From assembly GCA_030913685.1 (NCBI GenBank), contig CP133187.1, positions 1,017,501 to 1,081,500 on the forward strand: 64,000 nt of DNA, given 5' to 3'. Shown in pieces: positions 16,803 to 25,771 of the stretch. This stretch comes from Oscillospiraceae bacterium MB24-C1. GTDB taxonomy: Bacteria > Bacillota > Clostridia > Oscillospirales > Ruminococcaceae. Numbering within the stretch: position 1 is the stretch's first letter; the number at the start of each line of letters is the position of its first letter. The notes beneath the pieces are model-generated. The model did not search any database and was not told the origin of the DNA. It saw only the letters and a list, made by a program, of their open reading frames with translations. Both the position numbers and the translations under genes were made by a program.

Positions 16803-18716
16803 ATGAAAAACGGCTTTATCCGCGTGGCTTGTGCCTCCCCCGAGCTGAGGGTGGCGGACTGCGCTTTCAACGCCGGAAAAATGGTGGAAGTGCTCAAAGA
16901 TGCCATGACCAAAAGAGTTCGTCTGCTTGTATTCCCGGAGCTTTCGCTAACCGGTTATACCTGCGGCGACCTGTTTTCGCAGCAGGTGCTGCTTGATGGT
17001 GCACAACGAGGATTGCGCACACTGCTTAGAGCCTCGGTGGGCTATGAGATGGTGATCGTCGTCGGCATGCCGGTGTCGGCGTTTAACAAGCTGTATAACT
17101 GTGCGATCGTAATACAGAACGGCAAGCTGCTGGGTGTTGTACCTAAGGCCAGCCTACCAAACTACGGCGAATTTTATGAGCGACGCAATTTCACCCCCGC
17201 TTTTCCCGGCATCAACAGCATTACATTATGCGGCCAGACCGTACCTTTCGGGCAAAATCTGTTGTTTAACTGCGAAGAGTTGCCCGATTGGACCCTTGCA
17301 GTAGAAATCTGTGAGGATCTCTGGGTACCACAGCCACCCTGCATCTCTCACGCGCTGGCTGGAGCAACGGTGATTGCCAATCTGTCAGCCAGCGATGAAA
17401 TTGTCGGAAAGGCCAACTATCGCCGCCAGATGCTGCAAAGTATTTCGGCCCGTCTGCTCTGCGGTTACCTCTATGCAAACGCTGGCAACGGTGAATCTAC
17501 CACCGACATGGTGTTTGCGGGCAACTCGATGATCGCCGAAAATGGCACATTGCTGGCAGAAGCACCACTTTTCTCGAATGAACTGGTCTACACCGAGCTT
17601 GATGTCCATCGTTTAGCAGGTGAGCGCCGGCGGATCAGTAGCTACCCCGCCGCAAACGACGAGGGCTATCGGCGCATTCCCTTCTCGGTTACGGTTGCTG
17701 AAACCACCCTCACCCGCTATGTTGCACCGCTTCCCTTTGTTCCATCTTCCTCAGCCGAACGGGCCGAGCGCTGCGAAGATATTTTGGCGATTCAGGCGCA
17801 CGGCCTACGTAAGCGGCTACTACATTCCGGTGCTAAAACGGCGGTATTGGGTCTTTCTGGCGGACTTGATTCCACCCTCGCGCTGCTGGTATGCGCCCGC
17901 GCCATGAAGCTACTAAATCGCCCCATTACCGACATTGTCGCGGTCACCATGCCCTGCTTTGGCACCACCGCTCGAACAAAGGGCAACGCCGAGCTGTTAG
18001 CTGAAAAGGTCGGCGTACAACTGCGCACCATCGACATCGCCAAAGCGGTGGAAGTGCATTTTGATGATTTGGGCCACGACCCTAAAACCCTAGACGTCGT
18101 TTTTGAAAACTCTCAGGCCAGAGAGCGCACCCAGCTGTTGATGGATATTGCCAATCAGACCGAAGGCATCGTCATTGGCACCGGCGACCTTTCAGAGTTG
18201 GCGTTGGGCTGGGCAACCTATAACGGCGATCACATGTCGATGTACGGCGTGAATGCCTCGATTCCCAAAACCCTTATTCGGCACCTTGTGCGGTATGAGG
18301 CCGATCTGACCACCGATGATGCGCTGCGCCATGTATTGCTCGACGTGCTTGATACCCCTGTCTCGCCCGAGTTGTTGCCCGCCGAAAACGGCGAAATCTC
18401 GCAGAAAACCGAAGGCATTGTCGGCCCCTATGAGCTGCATGATTTTTTCCTCTACTACTCGGTGCGTTGGGGCTTTACCCCTCAGAAGGTGCTACGCCTA
18501 GCCGAGGTGGCTTTTGCCGGAACCTATAACCGCGCCACCCTTTTAAAATGGATGCGCACCTTCTACCGTCGCTTCTTCTCGCAGCAATTCAAACGCTCCT
18601 GTCTGCCGGATGGCCCCAAAGTCGGTTCACTGACGCTGTCGCCCCGCGGCGATTGGCGCATGCCCAGCGATGCATCTTCGGCCCTCTGGCTCGAGGAAAT
18701 AGATAACCTATGTTGA
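16803..18716 (+). CDS. nadE: Glutamine-dependent NAD+ synthetase
   Basis: A 637-residue two-domain enzyme that amidates deamido-NAD+ using ammonia released from glutamine, the last step of NAD synthesis. Residues ~1-290 are the nitrilase-fold glutaminase: LVFPELSLTGY (catalytic Glu), VVPKASLPNYGEFYE (Lys), and LAVEICEDLWVP (catalytic Cys). Residues ~330-637 are the ATP-pyrophosphatase synthetase domain with the P-loop LGLSGGLDSTLALL and GTGDLSELALGW. Length matches the long glutamine-dependent form. ATG 16803 is chosen for its GGAGG 8 bases upstream; the TTG at 16776 lies before that site. Confidence 0.94.
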   Translation: MKNGFIRVACASPELRVADCAFNAGKMVEVLKDAMTKRVRLLVFPELSLTGYTCGDLFSQQVLLDGAQRGLRTLLRASVGYEMVIVVGMPVSAFNKLYNCAIVIQNGKLLGVVPKASLPNYGEFYERRNFTPAFPGINSITLCGQTVPFGQNLLFNCEELPDWTLAVEICEDLWVPQPPCISHALAGATVIANLSASDEIVGKANYRRQMLQSISARLLCGYLYANAGNGESTTDMVFAGNSMIAENGTLLAEAPLFSNELVYTELDVHRLAGERRRISSYPAANDEGYRRIPFSVTVAETTLTRYVAPLPFVPSSSAERAERCEDILAIQAHGLRKRLLHSGAKTAVLGLSGGLDSTLALLVCARAMKLLNRPITDIVAVTMPCFGTTARTKGNAELLAEKVGVQLRTIDIAKAVEVHFDDLGHDPKTLDVVFENSQARERTQLLMDIANQTEGIVIGTGDLSELALGWATYNGDHMSMYGVNASIPKTLIRHLVRYEADLTTDDALRHVLLDVLDTPVSPELLPAENGEISQKTEGIVGPYELHDFFLYYSVRWGFTPQKVLRLAEVAFAGTYNRATLLKWMRTFYRRFFSQQFKRSCLPDGPKVGSLTLSPRGDWRMPSDASSALWLEEIDNLC

Positions 18717-18747
18717 TGCAAGGCATCTTTGAGTCGTAACCATGATT

Positions 18748-18778
18748 AAAGGCCAACGTCTAAGCGGCGTTGGCCTTT
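18748..18778 (+). terminator. Terminator of nadE
   Basis: AAAGGCCAACG / CGTTGGCCTTT stem followed by ATTTTA, ~30 bases after the stop codon. Confidence 0.8.
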
Positions 18779-18788
18779 ATTTTACCAA

Positions 18789-18831
18789 AAACAAGCTGAA
18801 GCGAAGTCAAGGACTTCGCTTCAGCTTGTTT
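18789..18831 (-). terminator. Terminator of the D-Ala-D-Ala carboxypeptidase gene
   Basis: A perfect 20-bp inverted repeat (arms 18789-18808 and 18812-18831) with a 3-base loop; on the minus strand it ends in TTTTT-rich sequence. It lies ~35 bases past the carboxypeptidase stop codon. Confidence 0.8.
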
Positions 18832-18864
18832 CAAATAAAGCCTTTTTATCAAGGCATGATTATT

Positions 18865-20235
18865 TTATAACCGCCGCTGCGCATAAGAGCTCCTAGCTGC
18901 GCGTGCGGTCCCCAGCGCCTCCCGGCGCTGCCGTTCCCACTCCTGCTTTTTGCGGGCTTTGAGCAGGCGTTTCTGCTCCAACATCCGCAGATTGTGTCGG
19001 CGTATAGCAAACAACACCAGCACCGATGCCACGAATACGGCAGCAAGCGCTTTAAGCCAGAATCCGGGGCTGATTCTAGAAGATGATACAGGCGTACCGG
19101 ACGGTTCTACCGTTGTCGCAGCAGCCTCAACTGGCACCTCATCGAGCGTCCATTCCAATGCCACCTCACCTAGTTCGTTGCCATCTGGATCAAAAAATTT
19201 GATACGTGGATCGATTGTATCGCCAGCTTTATAGCTTTCGGGTGCAACCAACTCTGAGGTGATATCTATTTTAGCCACCGTAGGCGGGCGAATGATATCA
19301 ATATCCTGAGAAGGTATCAACACCTTACCGGTTTGAACATCTCCGTCATAAACTGCGATCGGCGTTTTCTCATATTGGTTCACCGTCATTGTAGCGGTGG
19401 AAAATTCATCAAAACAATAATCAAGCAACTTTGCGGCATCAACATACTTTTCATACTGTGTCCTGGTTTTCATAACCACGCAGATCAGCTCCATGTTACC
19501 GCGCTTGGCCAGCGTGACAAGCGTGTGCTGAGCCTCTGGTGTCCACCCCAGCTTACCGCCCTCAGTGCCCTCATAGTAATATTTTGACTCCACCAGCATG
19601 TGATGATGTGTACCGAAGGTTCGCGACTGCTTTTGTTTATTGGTCGGGGGGATGGTATATTCTTCAGCACCGAACAACGCTCTGAATCCATTTACCGTCA
19701 ATGCCCAACGGGTAAGCAACGCCATGTCATAGGCGCTGGTGTAGTGATTTTTATCATGCAAACCGTGTGCATTAACAAAATGACTGTCCTTTGCCCCTAG
19801 CTCGGCCGCCTTTTGGTTCATCAGGTCAGCAAAGGCATCAAGACCACCCGCCGTATACTCCGCCAAGCCGTTGGCCGCATCGTTTGCAGACTCGACCATG
19901 GTGGCGTTTAGCAGCGCTTCTACCGAAACCTGTTCCTCTTCGGTCAGCGCTATGTGTGTGGAACCATAGTCTATTGAGTGGGTCGCCTCATAGCTCATTG
20001 TATGTATATCCTGCGGCGAGCCATTTTGAAGGGCCAACGCACAGGTTAAAATCTTAGTAATGCTGGCTGGGTACATCTGAGTGTGCGCGCCTTTGGCGGC
20101 AAGTACCTGGCCAGATTTAACATCCATGACAACATAGGTTTCAGAATTGACGGCCGGTGGCGCGGCTGCGGTACAAAACTGCACCAGCATGGCCGACGTC
20201 AATAAAGCCGACAGCAGACCTGTCACAAATTTCAT
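18865..20235 (-). CDS. D-alanyl-D-alanine carboxypeptidase (DacF/PBP5-like)
   Basis: A ~456-residue exported serine peptidase that trims the terminal D-Ala from peptidoglycan stem peptides. A signal peptide (to ~AAAPPA) precedes the S11 domain: SITK is the SxxK nucleophile motif, ESANDAAN supplies SxN, and the third motif reads GGKLGWT where KTG is usual. A beta-rich domain follows, then a C-terminal membrane helix (GFWLKALAAVFVASVLVLF) and a basic tail anchoring it to the membrane. ATG 20235 is preferred since AGAGGTGA lies just upstream. Clostridial and Bacillus relatives include sporulation-linked DacF, but no promoter evidence here decides that. Confidence 0.9.
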   Translation of the reverse strand: MKFVTGLLSALLTSAMLVQFCTAAAPPAVNSETYVVMDVKSGQVLAAKGAHTQMYPASITKILTCALALQNGSPQDIHTMSYEATHSIDYGSTHIALTEEEQVSVEALLNATMVESANDAANGLAEYTAGGLDAFADLMNQKAAELGAKDSHFVNAHGLHDKNHYTSAYDMALLTRWALTVNGFRALFGAEEYTIPPTNKQKQSRTFGTHHHMLVESKYYYEGTEGGKLGWTPEAQHTLVTLAKRGNMELICVVMKTRTQYEKYVDAAKLLDYCFDEFSTATMTVNQYEKTPIAVYDGDVQTGKVLIPSQDIDIIRPPTVAKIDITSELVAPESYKAGDTIDPRIKFFDPDGNELGEVALEWTLDEVPVEAAATTVEPSGTPVSSSRISPGFWLKALAAVFVASVLVLFAIRRHNLRMLEQKRLLKARKKQEWERQRREALGTARAARSSYAQRRL

Positions 20236-20376
20236 CGGTTCACCTCTGTATGATCTGTCCACATGGATACACATGGGCAGATGTTATTGATTTTTATTAT
20301 AGCACAAAATTAGAAAGGAAAGGTGAAGTTTCGCCAAAAATGCGCAGCAAAAATACAACAAATTATGGCAATAAAA

Positions 20377-20410
20377 AAACCGCCTGCAAACACAGATTTG
20401 CAGGCGGTTT
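20377..20410 (-). terminator. Terminator downstream of the Fur/PerR gene
   Basis: A 14-bp perfect stem (AAACCGCCTGCAAA / TTTGCAGGCGGTTT) with a 6-base loop; on the minus strand it is followed by TTTTTT. The nearest minus-strand gene upstream is the Fur-family gene ~140 bases away. Confidence 0.75.
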
Positions 20411-20550
20411 AAAAATTGTATTGACGCATAATTGTATACATTTCGCATGATTGAAAAGGCAACAGCCCAAATGCAACCCGGCGAAAACAAACTAACTCCG
20501 TACAAAACAAAAGCCGTTTTGTCCTTCAAGCATAGGATAAAACCTTCTGT

Positions 20551-20934
20551 TTAAGACCCGCCCTCTTCAATACACTCAGCACAAGTGCCATAAAAAATGA
20601 CTTCGCAACCGTCTATGCAATGCTTTTCGTTGCCTGAAATCAAAGACCGCCAAGCTCCCTCAGGCCCCATAATATCAATGACCTTTTTACAGGTTTTGCA
20701 GCACAAATGATAGTGCTGCTCAATGTTTCCGTCAAACCGGTCTGGGGAACCAGCAACATGCAGTTTCCTTATAACGCCGGTTTCGCAAAGCTGATTGAGG
20801 TTGCGATAAACCGTCGCCAGGCTCAGACGAGGATAATCGCCCTTGAGCTTACGATAAACAGTTTCTGCTGTAGGGTGCTCGTCGGTGTGCCGCAGTGCGT
20901 CAATTATGAGCTCACGCTGTTTTGAATAATTCAT
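20551..20934 (-). CDS. Fur-family metalloregulator, PerR-like
   Basis: A 127-residue Fur-family repressor. The winged helix occupies residues ~1-75 (HPTAETVYRKL, LSLATVYRNLNQLCETGVI). The dimer domain has HYHLCCKTC and CAEC, two CxxC pairs that hold the structural zinc in PerR/Fur. HYH before the first pair and Asp/His residues nearby fit the regulatory metal site, which in PerR senses peroxide by metal-catalysed His oxidation. Which metal or stress it senses cannot be told from sequence alone. ATG 20934 is preached by AAAGGTGATG directly upstream; a longer frame reaching 20988 has no such site. The neighbouring Na/Pi cotransporter gene is on the same strand and ends 28 bases from the longest possible start. 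Confidence 0.87.
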   Translation of the reverse strand: MNYSKQRELIIDALRHTDEHPTAETVYRKLKGDYPRLSLATVYRNLNQLCETGVIRKLHVAGSPDRFDGNIEQHYHLCCKTCKKVIDIMGPEGAWRSLISGNEKHCIDGCEVIFYGTCAECIEEGGS

Positions 20935-21015
20935 GTCATCACCTTTTTTCAAATACCATGGGTAATTGCTACCATACCGTAAAAGCACATTCTAATTTAC
21001 ACCATGTCGCCCTTG

Positions 21016-22800
21016 CTATTTATAGTCGGATTGAATTGCGTTGTAGTATTGGTTCATGTAGCTTTGGTAATTAGCTACATAATCCGAATCTCCCGACTCA
21101 TGCGCACGTTTGATGTACTCATGCGATTCATAACGCGCACGATCATCCTTATTGCCGATGATGCTCAGGCCAATGTTGGAGCAGTGGTCAGCAATACGCT
21201 CCAGATTTGTAAGAATTTCGAGAAAGACAATGCCGCTATGAATGTTACATTCACCACTCTTTAAACGTTCAACATGCATATCCTTTAGACGCTCTACAAT
21301 AGCGTCTATAGTTTCCTCCAACGGTTCTATCCGTTTGGCAATGGCAATACTAGACGACAGCTGAGCCTTATTAGCCGTATCAATAATGTCGTTGACAGCT
21401 AAGATCAGCACGTCCAGTTCGTCGAGGGCCTGCTGCGAAAACGCCACACCATTTGACTCCATTTCATCGGCGCATTCCATCAGGTTGGTGCAGTAATCAC
21501 TGATGCGTTCGTAGTCCTTGACCATGTGCAGCGCTATAGAAATGGCACGGTTGTCGTCATCCGAAACTTGCTGGGCCGAAAGCTTGATCAGATAATGCTC
21601 CAGCTTGTCCTCCATTTTGTCGATCAGGTTTTCGTTCTCATTGATTCGATCAACCGTCTTGGAATCAAATTTGGCCAATAGTGCAACACTATCCAAAAAG
21701 TTTTGTTGGGCATATTCCCCCATTTTGGTAATCATATGATCACATTGCTGCAGTGCTATGGAGGGAGATTTGAGTAAACGTTCGTCAAGCAGTTCGAGTA
21801 CCTTTAACTTTTCGCCCTCGCCATCATCCTTAATAGTTGTGTAGGCCAGCCGTTCCAAAACTCGAGCGAAGGGAATAAGCAGTACCGTCACCACTATATT
21901 AAAAAATGTATGAAAATTCGCAATACCTGTACGGCCTATCGTCTCATTCCAAAAACTTGGCGCACCCAGCATAGCTTTAAGACCATAGGCTGCGGTCAAA
22001 AATGCCATAGTACCAATGATGTTAAAATACAGGTGGAGCAACGCCGAACGTTTTGCATTCTTGGAAGCGCCGATAGAAGAAATTAATGGCGTGATACAGG
22101 TGCCGATATTTTGCCCCATAATAATTGGGAAGGCCGTTGAAAAATACAGCACACCAGTGGAGGATATCGCTTGAAGCATACCGACCGACGCCGAAGAGCT
22201 TTGAATAATAGCCGTTACAATGGCGCCCGCCAGCACGCCAAGAACCGGATTGGACATTGCTGTCAGTGCATTGATGAACGCCGGAGAATCCCTCAACGGG
22301 GCTACTGCGGCTTCCATCGAAAACATTCCAGCAAATAGGATACCAAAGCCGACAAGCATCTGGCCGATCTCACGGCGCTTGGCCTTTTTTGAAGCCATAT
22401 ACATCAAAATGCCCACCATAGCCGCCAGCGGAGCAAGGGTAGAAGGTTTAAAAAACCGGAGCACCACACTGCTACTATCAATATCTGATAGACGTATGAG
22501 CTGCGCAGTGACGGTTGTTCCAATATTAGCGCCCATAATTACGCCCGCAGCCTGCCGTAACTGCATAATGCCGGCGTTGACGAGACCCACCACAATAACG
22601 GTGGTTGCCGATGAGCTTTGCAAAACTGCGGTGACAACGGCGCCGAGCGCCACGCTGGACAAGATATTTCCGGTGAGCTTCTCAAGCGCTTTTTCCATTT
22701 TGCCGCCTGAAATCTTTTCAAGCCCATTGCCCATAACGCTCATTCCGTACAAAAAAAGCGCTACACCGCCGCCCATGGCAATCAAATTAAGGATGGTCAT
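21016..22800 (-). CDS. Na+/phosphate cotransporter with PhoU-like domain
   Basis: A 594-residue PNaS-family membrane protein. Two inverted repeats carry the hallmark QSSSATT (in TAVLQSSSATTVIVVG) and QSSSASVG motifs. About eight membrane segments fill residues 1-330. The C-terminal ~220 residues are helical with PhoU-like character (YERISDYCTNL, LERIADHCSNI). It imports phosphate with Na+, and the PhoU part may gate uptake. AGAGGAG precedes the ATG by 8 bases. Confidence 0.93.
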   Translation of the reverse strand: MTILNLIAMGGGVALFLYGMSVMGNGLEKISGGKMEKALEKLTGNILSSVALGAVVTAVLQSSSATTVIVVGLVNAGIMQLRQAAGVIMGANIGTTVTAQLIRLSDIDSSSVVLRFFKPSTLAPLAAMVGILMYMASKKAKRREIGQMLVGFGILFAGMFSMEAAVAPLRDSPAFINALTAMSNPVLGVLAGAIVTAIIQSSSASVGMLQAISSTGVLYFSTAFPIIMGQNIGTCITPLISSIGASKNAKRSALLHLYFNIIGTMAFLTAAYGLKAMLGAPSFWNETIGRTGIANFHTFFNIVVTVLLIPFARVLERLAYTTIKDDGEGEKLKVLELLDERLLKSPSIALQQCDHMITKMGEYAQQNFLDSVALLAKFDSKTVDRINENENLIDKMEDKLEHYLIKLSAQQVSDDDNRAISIALHMVKDYERISDYCTNLMECADEMESNGVAFSQQALDELDVLILAVNDIIDTANKAQLSSSIAIAKRIEPLEETIDAIVERLKDMHVERLKSGECNIHSGIVFLEILTNLERIADHCSNIGLSIIGNKDDRARYESHEYIKRAHESGDSDYVANYQSYMNQYYNAIQSDYK

Positions 22801-23153
22801 AAACGTTGCTCCTCTTAAAGCTTTTTTATGTGGTCCACTGCATATCTATATTTTACAATGTACTGACCTAAAGTTAACATGTTCTTTTTTATTGTACCAC
22901 GAAAGACACTTTGATGCATTATAAAAAAACGCCGGAATTTCATCAACTTTTTCAATCCATTCGGTTCATCTTGCCTGAAATAACAAAAGCAAAAAACATT
23001 GTTTTTTGTACTTCTTGATGTAATTAATAATTTGTAAAGCGTTTAATTTTCAACAAATAGCGTCATACTCTCTTAGCGTATTTGCTTGATATTTGTATTG
23101 ACCTACCGAAAATTTTCTCGTACAATGAAGCTAAAGAAAGGGGTATTGCCTTT
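22801..23153. other. Divergent intergenic region between Na/Pi cotransporter and amidohydrolase
   Basis: 353 AT-rich bases with no supported gene. It holds the leaders of two divergent genes and the promoter at 23098-23126. No riboswitch or PHO-type operator was recognised. Confidence 0.6.
23098..23126 (+). promoter_or_regulatory. Sigma-70-type promoter of the M20 amidohydrolase gene
   Basis: TTGACC (23098-23103), 17-base spacer, TACAAT (23121-23126). Its position rules out the longer in-frame start at 23082. Confidence 0.8.
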
Positions 23154-24332
23154 ATGAAGGATATCAAAGCAATCATCAATTCTTATCTTGATCAAGTCAT
23201 TGCATACCGTCGCCATATACATCAAAACCCGGAACTAAGTCACGAAGAAGTTAAAACCGCTGCTTTTATCGCCGATGCCCTGCGCAAAATGGGGCTTGAG
23301 CCCACTACTGGGGTCGGCGGAAACGGCGTTACAGCCATTATTAACGGCGTTAAGCCCGGCAAATGCGTCGGTCTGCGCGCCGATTTTGATGCGCTGCCTA
23401 TACAGGAGACGACTGGCCTGCCCTTCGCCTCACAAAACGATGGCGTTTCGCATTCCTGCGGCCACGATATGCACACCGCAATGCTGCTCGGCGCGGCGCA
23501 CGTGCTGCTCTCACTTAAGGATGAGTTTTCCGGCTGCATTAAGCTCGTATTTCAGCCCGCTGAAGAAGATGTGCTCAACTGCGGTGCCGCCCCCATGATT
23601 CGTGACGGCGTGCTCGAAAATCCGCGTGTAGATGCCATGATCGGTCAGCATGTATGGCCGCAGTATCCTGTTGGTACCGCCGCTATACGCAACGGCGCCA
23701 TGATGGCTTCCTCCGACCGCTTCCATATCACGGTCCACGGCAAAAGCAGCCACGGATCCGCCCCCGAGGACGGTATCGACGCCATCGTGATAGCGTCTCA
23801 GGTTATCACTGCGCTTCAGACCATCGTTTCAAGAAAGGTCAGCCCGCGCGATGCTGCTGTCGTGTCTATTGGCACCATCCACGGCGGTGACCGTTACAAC
23901 GTTATTGCAAATCAGGTCAAACTTGAAGGTACCTGCCGCAACCTAAACCCTGACGTTAGAAACAAAATGCCCGAACGTATCGAACAGATAGCTAAGGGCG
24001 TGGCTGAGTCGATGGGCGGCAGCTGTGATGTTGAATATTTTAAAGGGTACTCCCCCACTGTTAACGACCCCGAGATGTTCACATTGGTACACGACGTGAT
24101 GAAAGAGGTTGTCGGCGACGGGGCGCATGTCCCTGAAATGTCGGCGCTCGGCGGCGAGGATTTTTCATTTTACTGCGAAAAGGTACCAAGTGCCTTTTTC
24201 TGGTTGGGTGTTCAAACTCCTGATAAGCCATTCTATCCTATTCATAACGGTGGCTTCTCGCCCGATGAGAACGCAATCCCGATTGGCATTGAAATTGCCG
24301 TCCGATCAGCACTGACCTTTTTGGCAAAATAA
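23154..24332 (+). CDS. M20-family amidohydrolase (IAA-amino acid/hippurate hydrolase-like)
   Basis: A 392-residue metallo-amidohydrolase of the M20D group, which hydrolyses N-acyl amino acids or similar amides. Metal and catalytic motifs: HSCGHDMHTAMLLGAA near residue 100, PAEED (catalytic Glu) near 135, GQHVWP near 160 and MSALGGEDFSFY near 330. The dimerisation domain lies around residues 180-290 (HGKSSHGSAPEDGIDAI). AAAGGGG lies 9 bases before the ATG. It is monocistronic with its own promoter and terminator. Physiological substrate not deducible. Confidence 0.92.
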   Translation: MKDIKAIINSYLDQVIAYRRHIHQNPELSHEEVKTAAFIADALRKMGLEPTTGVGGNGVTAIINGVKPGKCVGLRADFDALPIQETTGLPFASQNDGVSHSCGHDMHTAMLLGAAHVLLSLKDEFSGCIKLVFQPAEEDVLNCGAAPMIRDGVLENPRVDAMIGQHVWPQYPVGTAAIRNGAMMASSDRFHITVHGKSSHGSAPEDGIDAIVIASQVITALQTIVSRKVSPRDAAVVSIGTIHGGDRYNVIANQVKLEGTCRNLNPDVRNKMPERIEQIAKGVAESMGGSCDVEYFKGYSPTVNDPEMFTLVHDVMKEVVGDGAHVPEMSALGGEDFSFYCEKVPSAFFWLGVQTPDKPFYPIHNGGFSPDENAIPIGIEIAVRSALTFLAK

Positions 24333-24350
24333 TCAGTTCGTTTCTATATC

Positions 24351-24384
24351 ATGGGGCTGTAGCAAAATGTTGCTGCAGCCCCAT
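24351..24384 (+). terminator. Terminator of the amidohydrolase gene
   Basis: ATGGGGCTGTAGCAA / TTGCTGCAGCCCCAT pair over 15 positions with a 4-base loop, followed by ATATTTATTTT. Confidence 0.8.
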
Positions 24385-24557
24385 ATATTTATTTTGCCAT
24401 AAATCGGGTGAATTATCATTCGAAGGCTTTGTTTACTTCTAAAACGTGGTACTGTCATTCAATTCATACATTTGATGGCCGTGTCATTACGTAACACATT
24501 TCTACTCTCTGGTTTATAATGTAAATGACGCATCACCATATTTTGAGGATGATTTCA

Positions 24558-24899
24558 ATGAACGAGAAAAAACTTGCAATTGTCTGGATTAGCGTCGATA
24601 AGCGTGCAGCTATCGATATGGCGCTGTTATATGCACGCGACAGTCTTATAAACGGCTGGTGGAAGCATGTCGAACTTATTTTATGGGGGCCATCCGTTCA
24701 ATCTGCTGCCGAAAACAAAGATGTCCAGGGCGAGCTTGAAATTCTGCAAAACCTCGGCATCCCCATTCGCGTCTGTATGGCCTGTGCAGTGCGCTATGGC
24801 GTTGCCCATCAGCTGACTGACCTTGGCTATGAAGTCAAGGGCATGGGCGAACACCTCACCGAGCTACTGGCCGGAAACGAACCTGTTATGCTGATATAA
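24558..24899 (+). CDS. DsrE/DsrF-like protein
   Basis: A 113-residue protein with the DsrE-like fold: an alternating strand/helix start (KLAIVWISVDKRAAIDMALLYA), ILWGPSVQ, and VCMACAVRYGVA with two Cys in a CxxC, where DsrE/TusD-type proteins carry a sulfur-handling Cys. It may bind or relay sulfur, but no sulfur-pathway genes adjoin it. ATG 24558 follows GAGGATG; a frame extending to 24525 lacks a site. Followed by a strong terminator. Confidence 0.78.
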   Translation: MNEKKLAIVWISVDKRAAIDMALLYARDSLINGWWKHVELILWGPSVQSAAENKDVQGELEILQNLGIPIRVCMACAVRYGVAHQLTDLGYEVKGMGEHLTELLAGNEPVMLI

Positions 24900-24945
24900 C
24901 CGCCGGAGCAAATGAACCTTTTGCATACGCGCCAAAACCATATTA

Positions 24946-24985
24946 AAAGCGCCGTCACACCCTCGTCGGGGCATGACGGCGCTTT
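24946..24985 (+). terminator. Terminator of the DsrE-like gene
   Basis: AAAGCGCCGTCA / TGACGGCGCTTT, 12-bp perfect stem, then CTTATATAA. Confidence 0.75.
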
Positions 24986-25054
24986 CTTATATAATATTGC
25001 AAATTGATGCGTATTGTGGCAGGTTTGATGGAGCCGTTGGGCATATTGGAAAAA

Positions 25055-25468
25055 TCAGAAGCTGTCCTGTCTCATTATATCTGAGATGGTCACATGATCG
25101 GTTACGCTGCAAATCGCTTCATCCACGCGTTTCCAAAGCCATAGCATGTTGCAATCGTTGGACATTTTGCAGTTTTGTTCAGCCTGCTCAATACAATGAT
25201 GTGGTAAATAGGGCGTTTCCATTACCTTCATAACTTGAGATACGGTAATGCTGTCTGCTGGGCGGCTTAACACATAACCACCTCTTATCCCTTTTTCACT
25301 AACCAAAAAGCCCTCCCGTGTCAGCTTAGCGGCAATCCGTTCAAGCATTTTTTCCGATATACCTTCAGCCTGGGCGGCGGCCGAAGTTGTAACGCGTTCT
25401 CCTTGCTTTTGCGCCACGCGTGCCAAAAGCCGAAGTGCATAACGGCTGTTGGTTGATATTTTCACCAA
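25055..25468 (-). CDS. Rrf2-family transcriptional regulator (IscR/CymR-like)
   Basis: A 137-residue Rrf2 regulator. The start MVKISTNSRYALRLLARVA and the winged helix (ISEKMLERIAAKL, GIRGGYVLSRP) are typical. Three Cys in the form C-x8-C-x5-C (around residues 92-107) match the Fe-S cluster loop of IscR/NsrR-type proteins, so it may sense Fe-S status, NO or redox state, unlike CymR, which lacks this loop. No iron-sulfur assembly gene adjoins it. It has a near-perfect promoter immediately upstream. Confidence 0.88.
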   Translation of the reverse strand: MVKISTNSRYALRLLARVAQKQGERVTTSAAAQAEGISEKMLERIAAKLTREGFLVSEKGIRGGYVLSRPADSITVSQVMKVMETPYLPHHCIEQAEQNCKMSNDCNMLWLWKRVDEAICSVTDHVTISDIMRQDSF

Positions 25469-25771
25469 TATCCCCCCAAAATGATATGCTTTAATTATAG
25501 CAATTTTAGTTAGCTTGTCAAGCCTACGCCATGGAATTTACGCGTTTTTTGTGGTATAATAACCCTAAGATAGCTATAAAACCGTGATTGTACAACGTTT
25601 GGTCGCTTTTAATGTGACAACGCTTTTCAATAGACATATTTTGCATTGCGTTTTATGTAAGTATAATAAAGCTTTAAAATAATGCTGCCACGCGTAATAT
25701 CCCTCAGCTTGTCGCAAAATATAAGCACTACATTACTTAGATAACTACAACCAATTAAAGAGGTGAATCCC
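25469..25771. other. Divergent intergenic region between Rrf2 regulator and HD hydrolase
   Basis: 303 AT-rich bases, no gene seen. It contains the Rrf2 promoter (25494-25521, minus strand) and, on the plus strand, two TATAAT boxes at 25555-25560 (with an extended-10 TGG) and 25662-25667. Confidence 0.6.
25494..25521 (-). promoter_or_regulatory. Consensus sigma-70 promoter of the Rrf2 regulator
   Basis: On the minus strand TTGACA (25521-25516), 16-base spacer, TATAAT (25499-25494). Both hexamers are perfect, the usual design for a gene held down by a repressor, so autoregulation is plausible. Confidence 0.78.

Noticed and set aside
20284-20529. Minus-strand 81-codon frame between dacF and the Fur gene
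   Set aside because: It spans a strong terminator hairpin, has no Shine-Dalgarno and shows no protein-like conservation.
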